Assembly: GCF_018603885.1 (NCBI RefSeq)
Contig: NZ_JAHGAW010000013.1
Span: 1 to 64,000, forward strand
From: Sphingobium nicotianae
GTDB lineage: Bacteria; Pseudomonadota; Alphaproteobacteria; Sphingomonadales; Sphingomonadaceae
Reading direction: 5' to 3'
DNA: 64,000 bases
The notes beneath the pieces were generated by a model that saw only the letters and a list, made by a program, of their open reading frames with translations, made no database searches and was not told the origin of the DNA. Shown here piece after piece: positions 1 through 9,096 of the stretch (the first letter of the stretch is position 1; every line of letters starts with the position of its first letter). The position numbers and the translations under genes are program-made.

Positions 1-46
1 TCTTCGCCCACTGCGCATCGTTCAACTCGTAACGCTTGTTACCCAT
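1..46 (-). CDS. IS5-family transposase, N-terminal fragment (runs off the window)
   Basis: Reading the minus strand from ATG at 46-44 gives MGNKRYELNDAQWAK, the typical opening of IS5-family (IS427-like) transposases. Only 15 codons are inside the window. The DDE catalytic domain is outside, so the gene's integrity cannot be judged. Its position downstream of a truncated phoD supports an insertion event. Confidence 0.6.
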   Translation of the reverse strand, partial: MGNKRYELNDAQWAK

Positions 47-123
47 CGTCCGCTCCGCGTTCCAACACGGAGCCCTATGAATCAGCGATCAGACCTTTTG
101 GAAATCCTGAATGTCGATCCGGC
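1..123 (-). mobile_element. End of an IS5-family insertion sequence (partial)
   Basis: The left edge of the window holds the 5' end of a transposase gene read on the minus strand, plus its leader, directly abutting a truncated phoD-like gene. The phoD frame loses its family resemblance after a CTAG at 124-127, which fits the YTAR target preference known for IS5-type elements. The rest of the element, its other end and the duplicated target lie outside the window. The exact terminal inverted repeat could not be assigned, so the right boundary near 123 is approximate. Confidence 0.6.
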
Positions 124-1144
124 CTAGTACCGATTCCAGCCCGGTATCATCCGCAGACCGACAGTTTCGGTCCCCGGGCATGTTGCAGCGCTGGTCGCTG
201 CGATATTGGCGCGTGTCGAGCAGATGGATGCGCAGCAGACTTCCGTAGTCGATCCGGCGAAACATGCGGAGCTGGCCATTGGCCGGGAATTGCGTCCTGC
301 GCACGGGCATGTTCTCGTACCAGGCCTGTAGCGCCGCGAAGCGCCGTAACAGGAACACTTCCGGCGGCGTGCCATTCTCGTCCCACTGTGAAGTCCAGTT
401 GTTGTCGACCTCGTGATCGTCGAACGTCGACAGGAAAGCGGCGGCGCGATGAGCGGCCTGCAAGTCCGGATCGAGCTTGTAGAGAGCGTAGCGGTGGCGA
501 TAATCGTCCAGCGAATAGATCTCGTCGCTGTCATGCTCGCGCACGCAGACCGTCTGCCCGTCCACCACGGCACAGCCGCGCCGTGCACCTCCTTCGTAGA
601 TATAATCGCCATAATGAAAGATGGCGTCGAGATCGCCTTCGGTGGCAAGGTAGCGATAAGCCGTGAAGTAACCGCTGGTGTAGCGCTGACACCCTGCAAC
701 GCCGATCCGCACCCGCCCGACGGCTGCTCCTGGCGGAGGTGCGGATCGCGCAGTCCCAGTGTCGCTGACCGTTGTCCCCGCCAGGAACCGGTAATAATAA
801 GGTCGCGCGGGACGCAGGCCCTCCACTTCCACGTGCACACTGTGCCCGAGTTCCGGGCGCGCGATCACCTCGCCGGATCGCACGATGCGGCTGAAAGCCT
901 CGTCCTCGGCCACTTCCCAGGCAACCACCACAGGTTGCGGCTCCATGCCGCCATGCGGCTCCAAGGGCCGTGGGGCGAGACGCGTCCATATGACGAAGCC
1001 ATCTGGTGCCGGATCGCCGGCGGCAATACCCAGCGTGAATGGATATTGCCGCGGCGCCTGCGCAAGGACGCCGCGCAATGGCAACCCAGCGAAAAGGACG
1101 AAGCCGGAGGCAGCCTTCAGCAGCTCACGACGGTCGACGCGCAT
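89..1144 (-). pseudogene. phoD: PhoD-like alkaline phosphatase, 3' end lost to an insertion sequence
   Basis: Secreted metallophosphoesterase of the PhoD family, which hydrolyses phosphodiesters or phosphomonoesters in the periplasm. The protein starts with a twin-arginine signal (VDRRELLKAASGF), then the N-terminal beta domain, then the catalytic domain with GVAGCQRY, HYGDYIYEGG and FDDHEVDNN, which carry metal ligands of the family. I chose ATG 1144 because a GAGGAG ribosome site lies about 9 nt upstream; ATG 1153 is possible. The family is normally around 500 residues or more. Here the frame stops at about 350, shortly after a CTAG at 124-127, and the last few residues probably come from the adjacent IS5-like element. 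The missing C-terminal part includes further metal-binding residues, so the enzyme is probably inactive. It follows a TonB-receptor remnant by 13 nt. Confidence 0.75.
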
Positions 1145-1157
1145 CCGGTCCATCTCC

Positions 1158-1312
1158 TCAGAAGCGTACCTTGAAGCCGACGAAATATTCGGTGCCGAGG
1201 GCGTCGTACGTCGACGGGAAGGTGTTCGCCTGCTGTTGCGAACTGCCGATGGGCACGGGGGCAGGATTTCCTTCGCAACCCCTGCAGCAACAATGTCACG
1301 CTTACCATCCAT
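1158..1312 (-). pseudogene. C-terminal remnant of a TonB-dependent receptor
   Basis: On the minus strand the bases before phoD encode GCEGNPAPVPIG, then FPSTYDALGTEYFVGFKVRF followed by TGA at 1160-1158. That is a typical last beta strand of a TonB-dependent receptor, ending in the phenylalanine used as the outer-membrane assembly signal. The preceding stretch (VSVTLLLQG) is in another frame. The switch maps to a run of four G (1279-1282), and a stop cuts the frame a few codons further upstream. Nothing recognisable of the roughly 700 preceding residues remains. The gene was probably co-transcribed with phoD, a common pairing in sphingomonads. Confidence 0.6.
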
Positions 1313-1741
1313 GCGTTGCGTCGTCTTCACCCGTCAAAATGGCGCTGCTGGTTCTCCGATCGCCGCCGTTGGAGGCGCTCCTAGGACATACGTAATGACA
1401 TGTTCGTGACACCGCGCCGGTGTGCCGATTTGCCGTGACGGATCATGAGGTGAATATATGGCGCGAGCGTCGATCTCAGAAGACGCTCGGCGGCCGGGAG
1501 TGCGGCACGCATTCCTTCCGCCGAACTAGGCTCCGACAGCATAAAGCCGCATCAAAACCACGGCCCGCCATCTCGGCGTTGATTTAGGGATGCTTTCATC
1601 CCCGATGAGGGGCCCGAGATTTAGGGACGTTGGCGGCCCTGTGCCATGGCGAGGGGCTGTTGAATGAATGGCGACTTTCGAGAGCCCAGGCTGCGAACGT
1701 CCGAGATTGAGGCGGAAACAGAAGTAATCTCTCCATGCGTT
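1313..1741. other. Intergenic region without a recognisable gene
   Basis: Roughly 430 nt between the TonB-receptor remnant and the DUF1501 gene. No frame shows protein-family resemblance. The word GATTTAGGGA occurs twice (about 1580-1590 and 1618-1627), and a short hairpin (CATCCCCGATGAGGGG) lies between the copies. It may be scar DNA left by loss of the receptor gene. Confidence 0.4.
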
Positions 1742-2959
1742 TTAAAGTAACTGCAGATCGGCCGCCCTCGCGCCTGGAAAGACCTGCGCGACCTTATCAG
1801 CAGAAAGGCCGAATTGCCGGACAATCAGCTCACCCATCAAGGCTCGATAGTCGGTGAGTACCGGCAGGTCGCGATCCTGGTTCAACGTCTCGGGCGCAAG
1901 CTTGACCTGCGGTCCAGCGATCCGTCCGCCGTTCACGCCGCCACCCATCACCCAATAGACGCTGCCATGGCCGTGATCGGTTCCCTTGTCGCCATTTTCG
2001 CGGAAGGTCCGGCCGAACTCGGAAATGACCACGACCGTCGTGCTGCTCCAGGCATCGGGCCCGATCTCGTTCGCGAAGCCCGCGAGCGCTCGGCCCAGCT
2101 CGCCGATCCGCCCGGCAAGATAGCCCTGCGCGCCGCCCTGGTTCACGTGCGTGTCCCAGCCGCCGACATCGACGAAGGCGAGATTATACTGCTCGCGCAT
2201 CAGACGGCCGATGCGCCGCGCCGACAACTCGAAGCCTTTGGCGCTGATCGCCCCTCGGCCGGCCTTGTTCATTTCATCGGCAATCGACTGAAACACCGTG
2301 TCGCGCACCTGAAAACCCTGGGCAACGGCGGCCTCCAGATCCATGCCGCCGGCCTTCTGGCCCTTATACATCGCGTTGATGAGCGCGGTCTGCCGTGCAT
2401 CGATCGGTGGCTTGGACCCGGCATTGGCAAGTGCAATGTTCGGCACCGTCGGCCCGCCACGGAAACAGAGCGGCAACTGATCGGTAAAGGAGATCGGCTT
2501 GTCCGTGCCCAGCGCTGTGACGAGGCGCCCCATGAAGCCAGATTGGAAATCGCGATGTCCCGCAATGGGCTGGCCCATTTCGATCGTGTCTTGCGTCTCG
2601 AAATGGCTCCGGCTGAGGTCGTCCGTTCCTGCGAACGGCACGAACGCAACCTGCTTTGCCTGCCAGAGCGGCAGGATGCTGTCTTTGAGCGCCGGATGCA
2701 GGCTCCAGTCTGCATCCAGCGGCAAGGCAGTGTCGGACGCGGCGGCATTGGGCTTGGCGAGCGCGATTGTCGGCCGCGAGGCATGGTAAAAATCGCTGCT
2801 GGTCGGCGCCACGATGTTGAGGCCGTCATAGGCCCCGCGCAGAAACACGACGAGCAGGCGCGCCTTCCCGGCAGCGGGCGCAGCGAAGGCGCGGCCGGTC
2901 GCGAGGAGCGGGACTGCGAGCGCGGTGGCTTCGAGCATTTGTCGGCGATTGAGGATCAT
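1742..2959 (-). CDS. DUF1501 domain-containing secreted protein
   Basis: A 405-residue protein of the DUF1501 family, a sulfatase/alkaline-phosphatase-fold group of unknown substrate. It has a Tat-type signal (NRRQMLEATALAVPLLATGRAFA, about residues 4-26), then VFLRGAYDGLNIV, VDVGGWDTHVNQGG, ISEFGRTFRENGDKGTDHGHG and YWVMGGGVNGG. The Asp, His and Glu residues in these motifs are likely metal ligands by analogy with the fold. It follows the DUF1800 gene by 19 nt. DUF1800 and DUF1501 genes are habitually paired across bacteria, so the two products probably act together in the periplasm. Their reaction is not established. Confidence 0.88.
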   Translation of the reverse strand: MILNRRQMLEATALAVPLLATGRAFAAPAAGKARLLVVFLRGAYDGLNIVAPTSSDFYHASRPTIALAKPNAAASDTALPLDADWSLHPALKDSILPLWQAKQVAFVPFAGTDDLSRSHFETQDTIEMGQPIAGHRDFQSGFMGRLVTALGTDKPISFTDQLPLCFRGGPTVPNIALANAGSKPPIDARQTALINAMYKGQKAGGMDLEAAVAQGFQVRDTVFQSIADEMNKAGRGAISAKGFELSARRIGRLMREQYNLAFVDVGGWDTHVNQGGAQGYLAGRIGELGRALAGFANEIGPDAWSSTTVVVISEFGRTFRENGDKGTDHGHGSVYWVMGGGVNGGRIAGPQVKLAPETLNQDRDLPVLTDYRALMGELIVRQFGLSADKVAQVFPGARAADLQLL

Positions 2960-2978
2960 GAGGCCATCTCCTTGACGC

Positions 2979-4469
2979 TCATCGGCGCATGAAATCGGGC
3001 GAGGCCAGGAACAGCATGTTCCATTCCTGGGGGCTGGTCGCCTGTGCCAATGCTTCGCGGGTCTGTGCGCTTAATGTCCGGTCCAGCCCCCCGAAATAGA
3101 GCGCGTTCTGCAATTGCGGGAAGGCGGGCTGCTCCGTCGATCCAGCCGTGCGTGACTTGAACAGCCCTGCCGAGCCATTGCCGATCGCGCGGGCAATCTC
3201 GAAGCGGACCTCCATCTGCCCTGGTCCGGTCCAAGCCGACGCATTCATCGGGTAGCCGTCCGGCGTCTCGTGATTGTAGAGCCCTTCGCTCATCCGGTTG
3301 AGCCAGCCGATCATCGGATCGGCGTTGAGGATCACGCGATCGCCGTAGGCATAGCGCACGGCAGAGACGACATAGTGGATCGGATCTTTGAACGTGCGGC
3401 CCAGCGACGCACTATATTCGGGTGACGCCGACATTGCCCGCAGCACCGTCGCAATATCTCCGCTCGACCGCTGCCACGCTGTCGTCATGTGGTCGACGAC
3501 GGCGGCAGGCGGATTGTCGCCCATGAAATAAGTGGCGATCTGCGTCGACACATGTCGCGCGGTCGCAGGCGAAGCAGCGATGAGATCGAGCGCTTGCTCG
3601 ACCTCATGAAAGCCCGAACCGCTGATCTGATGACCGAGAAAGTGCTTGGCGCCGAAATCGTGGCGAGCCGGATTGAACTCGAACAGGCCGGCATGAATGT
3701 AAAGCGGCTGCCATTCCGGCTTCAGCTTGGGATTGTCCGGCTTCAGACTGACGCCGACGCCGGTCAGAACGCGGGCCAGCTCCTGGACATCCGCCTGGCT
3801 GTAGCCCGAGCCGACGCCCATTGAGTGCAGCTCCATTATCTCGCGCGCATAATTTTCGTTGATGTGGCCGGCAGCGTTCTGGTCATTATCGAGATAGCGC
3901 AACATGGCGGGATGGCGCAGCGTTGCCTCAAGCAGATCGCGGAACTTGCCGAGCGCATGGGTGCGGATCACATCCTCATAATCGCCGACCATGGCGCGGA
4001 TGTCGCGCTTGCCGGCATGCACATTGAAATGGTTGAACCAGAACCACGTCATCTGCTCCTGAAGCTGGGCCGGCGAATAGAGATCGCGCAGCAACGAGCG
4101 AGTTGCCGCCTCGCGATTGAGGTCGTTCATGGCCTGCTGATAAGCTTTTCGGGCGGCTTTCTTCGCGTCCGGATCGGCGAGTTTGTTCGCCGCCTGGTTT
4201 TGCGTGTCCATTTCGACGACGAGCTGCGCCATCGGCTCGCGCACGATCCGCATCTGCGCGATCTGGGCCGCGGCGGCGGCTGGCAAGCTTGAATCGAGCC
4301 CGGCCATGACGGTCTTTGCCGACGGGTCGGTCTGAAGCGCAGCTAGATCGAGGCCCCAGCTGCTGCGATTGATCTGCGCCATCTGCGTTGGGGAAAACTG
4401 CGCAGAACCAGCTGCTGATGCCGCAGACGAGAGCAGCATCGCAACGATGGTCAAACTCCAACCTCTCAT
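2979..4469 (-). CDS. DUF1800 domain-containing protein
   Basis: A 496-residue secreted protein of the DUF1800 family. The start at 4469 (MRGWSLTIVAMLLSSAASAA) gives a clean Sec signal peptide; the open frame extends 53 codons further upstream without one. Family-typical parts are LLRDLYSPAQLQEQMTWFWFNHFNV, DYEDVIRTHALGKFRDLL, the NENYAREIMELHSMGV segment, and a C-terminal YPMNASAWTGPGQM stretch. It lies directly upstream of its usual partner DUF1501. The biochemical role is unknown; links to polysaccharide or cell-surface processes in other bacteria are only suggestive. Confidence 0.87.
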   Translation of the reverse strand: MRGWSLTIVAMLLSSAASAAGSAQFSPTQMAQINRSSWGLDLAALQTDPSAKTVMAGLDSSLPAAAAAQIAQMRIVREPMAQLVVEMDTQNQAANKLADPDAKKAARKAYQQAMNDLNREAATRSLLRDLYSPAQLQEQMTWFWFNHFNVHAGKRDIRAMVGDYEDVIRTHALGKFRDLLEATLRHPAMLRYLDNDQNAAGHINENYAREIMELHSMGVGSGYSQADVQELARVLTGVGVSLKPDNPKLKPEWQPLYIHAGLFEFNPARHDFGAKHFLGHQISGSGFHEVEQALDLIAASPATARHVSTQIATYFMGDNPPAAVVDHMTTAWQRSSGDIATVLRAMSASPEYSASLGRTFKDPIHYVVSAVRYAYGDRVILNADPMIGWLNRMSEGLYNHETPDGYPMNASAWTGPGQMEVRFEIARAIGNGSAGLFKSRTAGSTEQPAFPQLQNALYFGGLDRTLSAQTREALAQATSPQEWNMLFLASPDFMRR

Positions 4470-4706
4470 CGGTCGCCCTTCTAGATGGCGTGGACGCGAC
4501 AAGCGGGGAATATATGCAGGCGTAGCTGACCTGAGCGTGAATGGCCGCTTTGGGGAGTGGTCTTTCTGGTTGAGAATGTCCGGGATCGGGGCAAATTCCG
4601 CGGCGCCGAACCCCGCGCGCCGCATCAATTCAATACGCCAACACTGCTCCAGTTCAATACGCGCGGCTCCTCTTGAGTAATGGGTCGGCGCGGCTTTAAT
4701 ACCCCT

Positions 4707-5666
4707 TCAGCGAGCCGCCTTTGGCGTACATCCAAACCGCGCCCGAAAGCTGCGGTTGAAGTAGGAGATGTCGCTGAACCCGGCGCGATAGGCGATGTCA
4801 CTAATCCGCTCCGCGCGAAAGCGCTCGCTGGTCAGCATGCGGAAAGCCTCCTGTAGCCGCAGTTCGAGGACACGATCGGCAAAGCTGCGCCCTGTCTCGT
4901 GGAGCAGGTCGTTGACGTATCGTGACGACAGCGCGAGCTGGGCGGCCACGTGCCCGGACGAAAAGCTGGGCTCCCGATAGTGTTGCTCGATCTTTTGCAG
5001 GATGGCGGAGAGCCGCGCAGCGCGCAGCCCCTTGGCGCTGCCCAGGTCGGCCGCCTTCCCCTTCAGGCCGGTCGCCAGGGCGACCAGATCGAGCAGGGTC
5101 TCGCCCGCATGGCGCGTCAGGGCCGGGGATGAAAACGACCCTGTCGTGACCAACAGCTGATGATAGGCGCGCAGCAGCGTCAGCGCTTCGTTGTCCTGCC
5201 GGATCTCCAGCCCGAGCCGATCGCCGATATGCGTGAAGCCATGATCGAGCAGCTGGTTGGTCAGGATAACGCTGGTCCACGCCGTTTCATTGCTCCCGAC
5301 CAGCTTCACCGCTTCGCTGTTGGACACCAGCACCGCTGCCCCGGTGTCGATCAGGAAATCACGACCGAGCTGTGTGCCGGCCATCCCGCCGACGCTGTTG
5401 TTGATCAGCAGGCAATAACCGTCCCCGCCATCCTCGCGAATGTTGGCCGTCGAGCGCTCGGCCTTATTTACGGTCCCCGTCATTGTCCCGACGGTGATCC
5501 TCCCGAACGATATGGCGTCCAGATGGGCCTCGAACGGTCGATCGCCGGTAATCCCGTAATCGAACGAGGCGATCTGTGCGTTATGGATGTCGCGCCACAT
5601 GCCGAAGCGCTGCTTGTCATTCAGCTCTCTGGGCAATGCGCTGGAGGTGAAGCGACTTCTCAGCAA
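4707..5666 (-). CDS. AraC-family transcriptional regulator
   Basis: A 319-residue regulator. The first 200 residues resemble the AraC-binding-like sensor domain (RPFEAHLDAISFGRITVGTM), which usually senses a small aromatic or organic compound. The last 100 residues form the double helix-turn-helix with LSSRYVNDLLHETGRSF and the family signature ISDIAYRAGFSDISYFNRSFRARFGCTPKAAR near the C terminus. No operon partner shares its strand closely: the next gene downstream is DUF1800 (230 nt away), and PEP-CTERM genes lie upstream. Its target is unknown. Confidence 0.88.
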   Translation of the reverse strand: MLRSRFTSSALPRELNDKQRFGMWRDIHNAQIASFDYGITGDRPFEAHLDAISFGRITVGTMTGTVNKAERSTANIREDGGDGYCLLINNSVGGMAGTQLGRDFLIDTGAAVLVSNSEAVKLVGSNETAWTSVILTNQLLDHGFTHIGDRLGLEIRQDNEALTLLRAYHQLLVTTGSFSSPALTRHAGETLLDLVALATGLKGKAADLGSAKGLRAARLSAILQKIEQHYREPSFSSGHVAAQLALSSRYVNDLLHETGRSFADRVLELRLQEAFRMLTSERFRAERISDIAYRAGFSDISYFNRSFRARFGCTPKAAR

Positions 5667-5693
5667 CGGGCGCGACCTTCCAACGAAGTCGGC

Positions 5694-6741
5694 CTAGCGG
5701 GACATGCGGGCCAGATACGCACAATGGACTGGACGGCGGCGGAGCGCAAACCCCACGGCGCCGAAACCGAGTATCATCATCGCCCAGCTTGCCGGCTCGG
5801 GCACGGTCGGCATGCCGTTATCGATATATCCCAGCGTATTGATCCGGAACGGGATCTTTGCGCCATCGAGCGTGACCGCGCCGGTTTCCGTCTCATGGCC
5901 GCCGCCGTCCACCAGGGGATCGATCCTGAAGAGATAGTTGAAGTTGCCATTGGCGTTCCAGGAGGTCGCATAGAGCCCGTCCGCGCCGCCGACCATCGCG
6001 TCGATATGATCGGTGTCGGGCACCCCGCCCACGGTCAGAAAGCCCAAGCCGTCGATCCAGGCGCCAGCCCCGTCGGCATCGCGATTGATGCGGAAGAAGA
6101 GGCTATGCTCGCCGTCGAAGGCAGTGCCGTAGAGCTGGCCGCCATAGCTCGCCATCGTCTCGACCTCGTAGCCGAAATCCCGTCCGCCTTCACCCAGCAC
6201 GACGCCGCCGAAATTATTGCCATAGGCGCCGGTGGACCCGCTGTTCTCATGCATCTCGAAAAAGTAATTGCGCGTGCCGGTCCAGCTCGTCCCCAGCATC
6301 ACACCGCCGAGCGCTGCCATGCTCCCTACCGGTTCGGTGAGCGGGATACCGTTTTCGAACTCCGTGACGCTGCCGTTATTGAACGTGTAACCACCCGTTC
6401 CGTCGGGCTGCGGCGCGATGTCGGAATAATAGTCGAACGTGCCGCCCTTGCTGACGCTGGTCGCCTTGAGCAGCGTTGATGCCCGCCATTGCGGTGAGCG
6501 GGAGCGGGTCGGAATCGGGCCCGGTCGGACCGAGCAGCACATGCCCGAAACCGGATGCAGCCGCGCCGCTTCCGTTCGGCGTGACCTGGAAGAAGAAGTC
6601 GGTGTCCACGCCGTCATAAGCGGTGGCATAGATTTGTGCGCTCGCGGCGGTCGGCAGGAGTGCGCCGATGGCGACTAGGGCGCCGCCGGCCAGTCCCGAC
6701 AGGCGCGTCCGTTTACCGAACCGAATCATGATGTTGGTCAT
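5694..6741 (-). pseudogene. PEP-CTERM-anchored repeat protein, apparent frameshift
   Basis: A secreted protein whose two halves are in different frames. The 5' part starts at ATG 6741 (GGGGA ribosome site 5 nt upstream), has a signal peptide ending PTAASA, and runs to LPLTAMAG. Family resemblance then continues one frame over from STLLKATSVSKGG. The slip lies around 6470-6500. The mature part repeats a motif at least five times (IYATAYDGVDTDFFFQV, LKATSVSKGGTFDYY, LGTSWTGTRNYFFEM, YGTAFDGEHSLFFRI, YATSWNANGNFNYLFRI), suggesting a propeller-like fold. It ends with the sorting signal PEPASWAMMILGFG plus an Arg cluster, recognised by exosortase. The frameshift could be real decay or a sequence error. 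Confidence 0.7.
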
Positions 6742-6915
6742 AGCTGTCCCCACAAATTGATGCCCGCCATTCCCATCAATGGCCGTTTCAGTCTTGGAAC
6801 GGGGGGCGCCAGATTTGGAGCAGGGGGCGCTTTCCCGATTGGGGACGGATGGGCGCGCGAAAAGTCCCGCCGAATTTCTCCAGCGGGACTTGCAGAGCCG
6901 ACCGATAAACGGGTT

Positions 6916-7476
6916 TCAGGCGAACTGGACGATCATACTGCGGCGGCGCATGGCCCCACCCACCAGGCCTAGGCCGGCCAGCATCATAGCCCAGGCGGCG
7001 GGTTCGGGCACGGCTGGCGTGTCGATGTCCGCCACCAGCTCGACCAAAATCTGGCCAGTTCCGTATCCCGGTGTCGGCAAAGACGCATAAGTCCCGGGCG
7101 CAGTGAATGCCCCGGAGGCAAAGTTATAATAGGTCCAGCTCAGGGGATTGAGCGTGGTGTCCGTGCCAAATCCGAGATAATCGCGTCTGGGATTTGAGTA
7201 GAAATCCTGATTATAGCACGACCCACCGGTCGGCTGCATCGTTGTCGATATCGAGCAATTGGTCAGGCTGGCGGCTGGGAAGCTCGGATCGCCGGTCAGA
7301 AAGCTTGGAACGGTAAGCGAAAAACCGCCGCCATTGATCTGCTCTCCGTTTTTTTCCGGGCCGGAAAAGGCGGTAAACGTGTAACGGACCGCCGCGGACG
7401 CGGGGTTCGCCAGGAACAGGCCGAATCCGAGAGAGGCGGCTAGGCCAAAATATCCATGCTTGAAACATTTCATCAT
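6916..7476 (-). CDS. PEP-CTERM sorting domain-containing protein
   Basis: A secreted protein of about 186 residues. It starts at ATG 7476 or the adjacent ATG 7473 (MKCFKHGYFGLAASLGFG), with a signal peptide ending ANPASA and an AAGTGGGA ribosome-binding region upstream. The body is an uncharacterised beta-rich domain with two Cys (SLTNCSIS and GGSCYNQDF) that could form a disulfide. The C terminus has the exosortase signal VPEPAAWAMMLAGLGLVGG followed by RRR, so the protein is presumably cut and attached to the outer surface or an extracellular polysaccharide. No exosortase gene is in the window. The frame is open well upstream of the chosen start, but that part looks non-coding. Confidence 0.8.
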   Translation of the reverse strand: MMKCFKHGYFGLAASLGFGLFLANPASAAVRYTFTAFSGPEKNGEQINGGGFSLTVPSFLTGDPSFPAASLTNCSISTTMQPTGGSCYNQDFYSNPRRDYLGFGTDTTLNPLSWTYYNFASGAFTAPGTYASLPTPGYGTGQILVELVADIDTPAVPEPAAWAMMLAGLGLVGGAMRRRSMIVQFA

Positions 7477-7953
7477 TTCATTCCCACTTCTGCGATATAC
7501 TCTGCCGTCCGGGCGCCAGTCCGTTTTTGCAGCCGACCCGCAACATCGTTCCGCGCCGACGCCATACGCACCGCGTCGGCGAGGACGGCTTCGTGGCTGG
7601 TCATTCTCATCATTTGCCCTCGCCGTCTTGGATTGGGAGGCGCTGGAATTGGACTGGAGAACAGCTTTCTGATCAGAGAGATCCAGGCCGGCAACATCTG
7701 GAACCGAGGGCGAAAGGGGCCGCGTCGGCCATCGTGAACGAATGACCGCTATCGGGAAACTCAGCTCAGCCATCGAATGGCCGATATTGGGGCGGGACTA
7801 GCCGTTGAAGCATCGGGCGTCGGAAATGGCAGGTGGGACCGTAATTTCTTGGAGAGGACAGCGCCCACGTTGGACGTCCGTTTATAGGACCCTAGCGGGG
7901 ACGAAAGTGGCCCCTAATCGGTCCTATAATTCCGCCTATATAGAGGATTTGCG
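7477..7953. other. Intergenic region, no intact gene
   Basis: About 480 nt between the PEP-CTERM gene and a nitrilase remnant. I see no supported coding frame. At 7735-7800 two similar words occur (GAATGACCGCTATCGGG and GAATGGCCGATATTGGGG) that resemble words at 4537-4558 and 6777-6800; these look like copies of a degenerate intergenic repeat. Confidence 0.4.
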
Positions 7954-8152
7954 TCATCGTCGGCCTGGGCCGGGGTCGTGGCAGATCGAGAAATGGGGAT
8001 ACCAGGGCAGGAAGGTCTCGGGGAAGACGACCATCTCCGCGTCCTTAGCGGCTGCGTCAGCGCGGCGAGTACGCGGTCTACGGTTCCAGCCAGCGCGTCG
8101 AGATCGGGGGCATCTGGACCGCTGCGGCGCGAATGATGCGGGAGTCAGTCAT
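7954..8152 (-). pseudogene. Nitrilase/carbon-nitrogen hydrolase, broken N-terminal fragment
   Basis: From ATG 8152 (AAGAAGG ribosome site just upstream) the minus strand encodes [14 protein letters not shown]. The resemblance then moves to a second frame ([16 protein letters not shown]) and to a third ([22 protein letters not shown]), ending at a stop at 7954. This is the N terminus of a nitrilase, including the catalytic Glu of VVFPETF. The catalytic Lys and Cys regions are gone. Two frame changes within 200 nt and the missing remainder (intact nitrilases are 300-350 residues) mark it as a dead gene. Confidence 0.7.
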
Positions 8153-8328
8153 TGTGAAGCCTTCTTTGAGGGGTGGCGGCTGTCGGAGGCGGATTTGACC
8201 GCCCCCGACGCCGTCTCGTCGTGCCGAGACTTCGGACCTAGGCCGATGCCTCGGGCTTACGCGCCTGGTGCGGCGTCGAACGCTTCGAGGGCGCGCGTCG
8301 AGTAGCCGGATGCACAACGCGGATATGC

Positions 8329-8538
8329 GCGATTGCCACGACGCTGGACGCTGGCCTGCTCGAGACCGCGCAGGCGCTTGCCCCGATGTGCGCTGAGCGG
8401 CTCGGGTCGACCGGTTTCAATCTGCCCAGTGCCAATGGCGGCGATGCCGAGCGGTCAGTGCCCCATCTGCACTTTCATTTCCTGCCGCGGTTTCCGGAGG
8501 ACGGCGTTTCGGCAATGGCCGCCGCTACCACGCATTGA
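8329..8538 (+). pseudogene. HIT-family (histidine triad) protein, C-terminal fragment
   Basis: Frame 8329-8538 reads ATTLDAGLLETAQALAP, then GFNLPSANGGDAERSVPH, then HFHFLPRFPEDGVSA and a stop. The segment VPHLHFHFLPR is the histidine-triad signature of HIT nucleotide hydrolases/transferases, and GFNL upstream of it is also typical. No start codon with a ribosome site precedes it, and the N-terminal half of the domain is missing, so this is probably a remnant. It lies 180 nt from the nitrilase remnant in the opposite orientation. Confidence 0.6.
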
Positions 8539-8588
8539 GGTCGATCTCGACGGATTATTCAACTTATTGAAAATGGAATGTTATCTCT

Positions 8589-8891
8589 TCAATCCGCGTC
8601 GATCATGAACAGTGTGTTGTCGCGATATTTCGGATCCATCCGGTTGAACAACGGATGTTCGTCGAAACCGCCTTCCAGCACCTCCAACTCGGAGAGTCCG
8701 GCCAGATTATAGCTGCCGACCTTGGGCTCTTTCGGTTCGGCCCCGTCACGGCTGATCGTGATCGCGTCGATGAAATAGCTGTCGTTGCGCTTGTAGAGCA
8801 CATGCGGAGCCAGCACGAGGGCCAGCTTGTTGTAGCGGGCGGAGAGGCAGCGGCGCAAAGCGATTGCCTCGAGGATGCGGCTATTTTCCAT
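8589..8891 (-). CDS. Small conserved protein, WYL-like fold (hypothetical)
   Basis: A 100-residue protein beginning MENSRILEAIALRRCLSARYN. The opening helix, the phrase LAPHVLYKRNDSYFIDAITISRDG and the closing FNLAGLS-like part (YNLAGLSELEVLEGG) resemble stand-alone WYL-type ligand-binding domains, which in larger proteins control bacterial regulators or defence systems. No DNA-binding domain is attached. It is an isolated minus-strand gene beside two dead genes. I infer a sensor or binding role from the fold only. Confidence 0.65.
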   Translation of the reverse strand: MENSRILEAIALRRCLSARYNKLALVLAPHVLYKRNDSYFIDAITISRDGAEPKEPKVGSYNLAGLSELEVLEGGFDEHPLFNRMDPKYRDNTLFMIDAD

Positions 8892-9096
8892 GGCTCGGCC
8901 ACTTGGCCGGTTTGGCGGCGCTTTTCAAGGGGAAGCGCGTGTTTGATGGCTGGCGGGAACCCGAAAGCTCTTCTTCTCGCCGCGCATAGCATTTGTGCCT
9001 ATCGCCGTGGGCGCTGACATGGCAGCTAGGGTCGACTCGGCGGAGGGCCTCGCGCAGGCGCCCAAAGCACAGTTATTCGGAGCGCGACGAGGCATA

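Noticed and set aside
7805..8305. Long plus-strand frame opposite the nitrilase remnant
   Set aside because: Its product has no family resemblance, and the minus strand carries clear nitrilase motifs in the same place.
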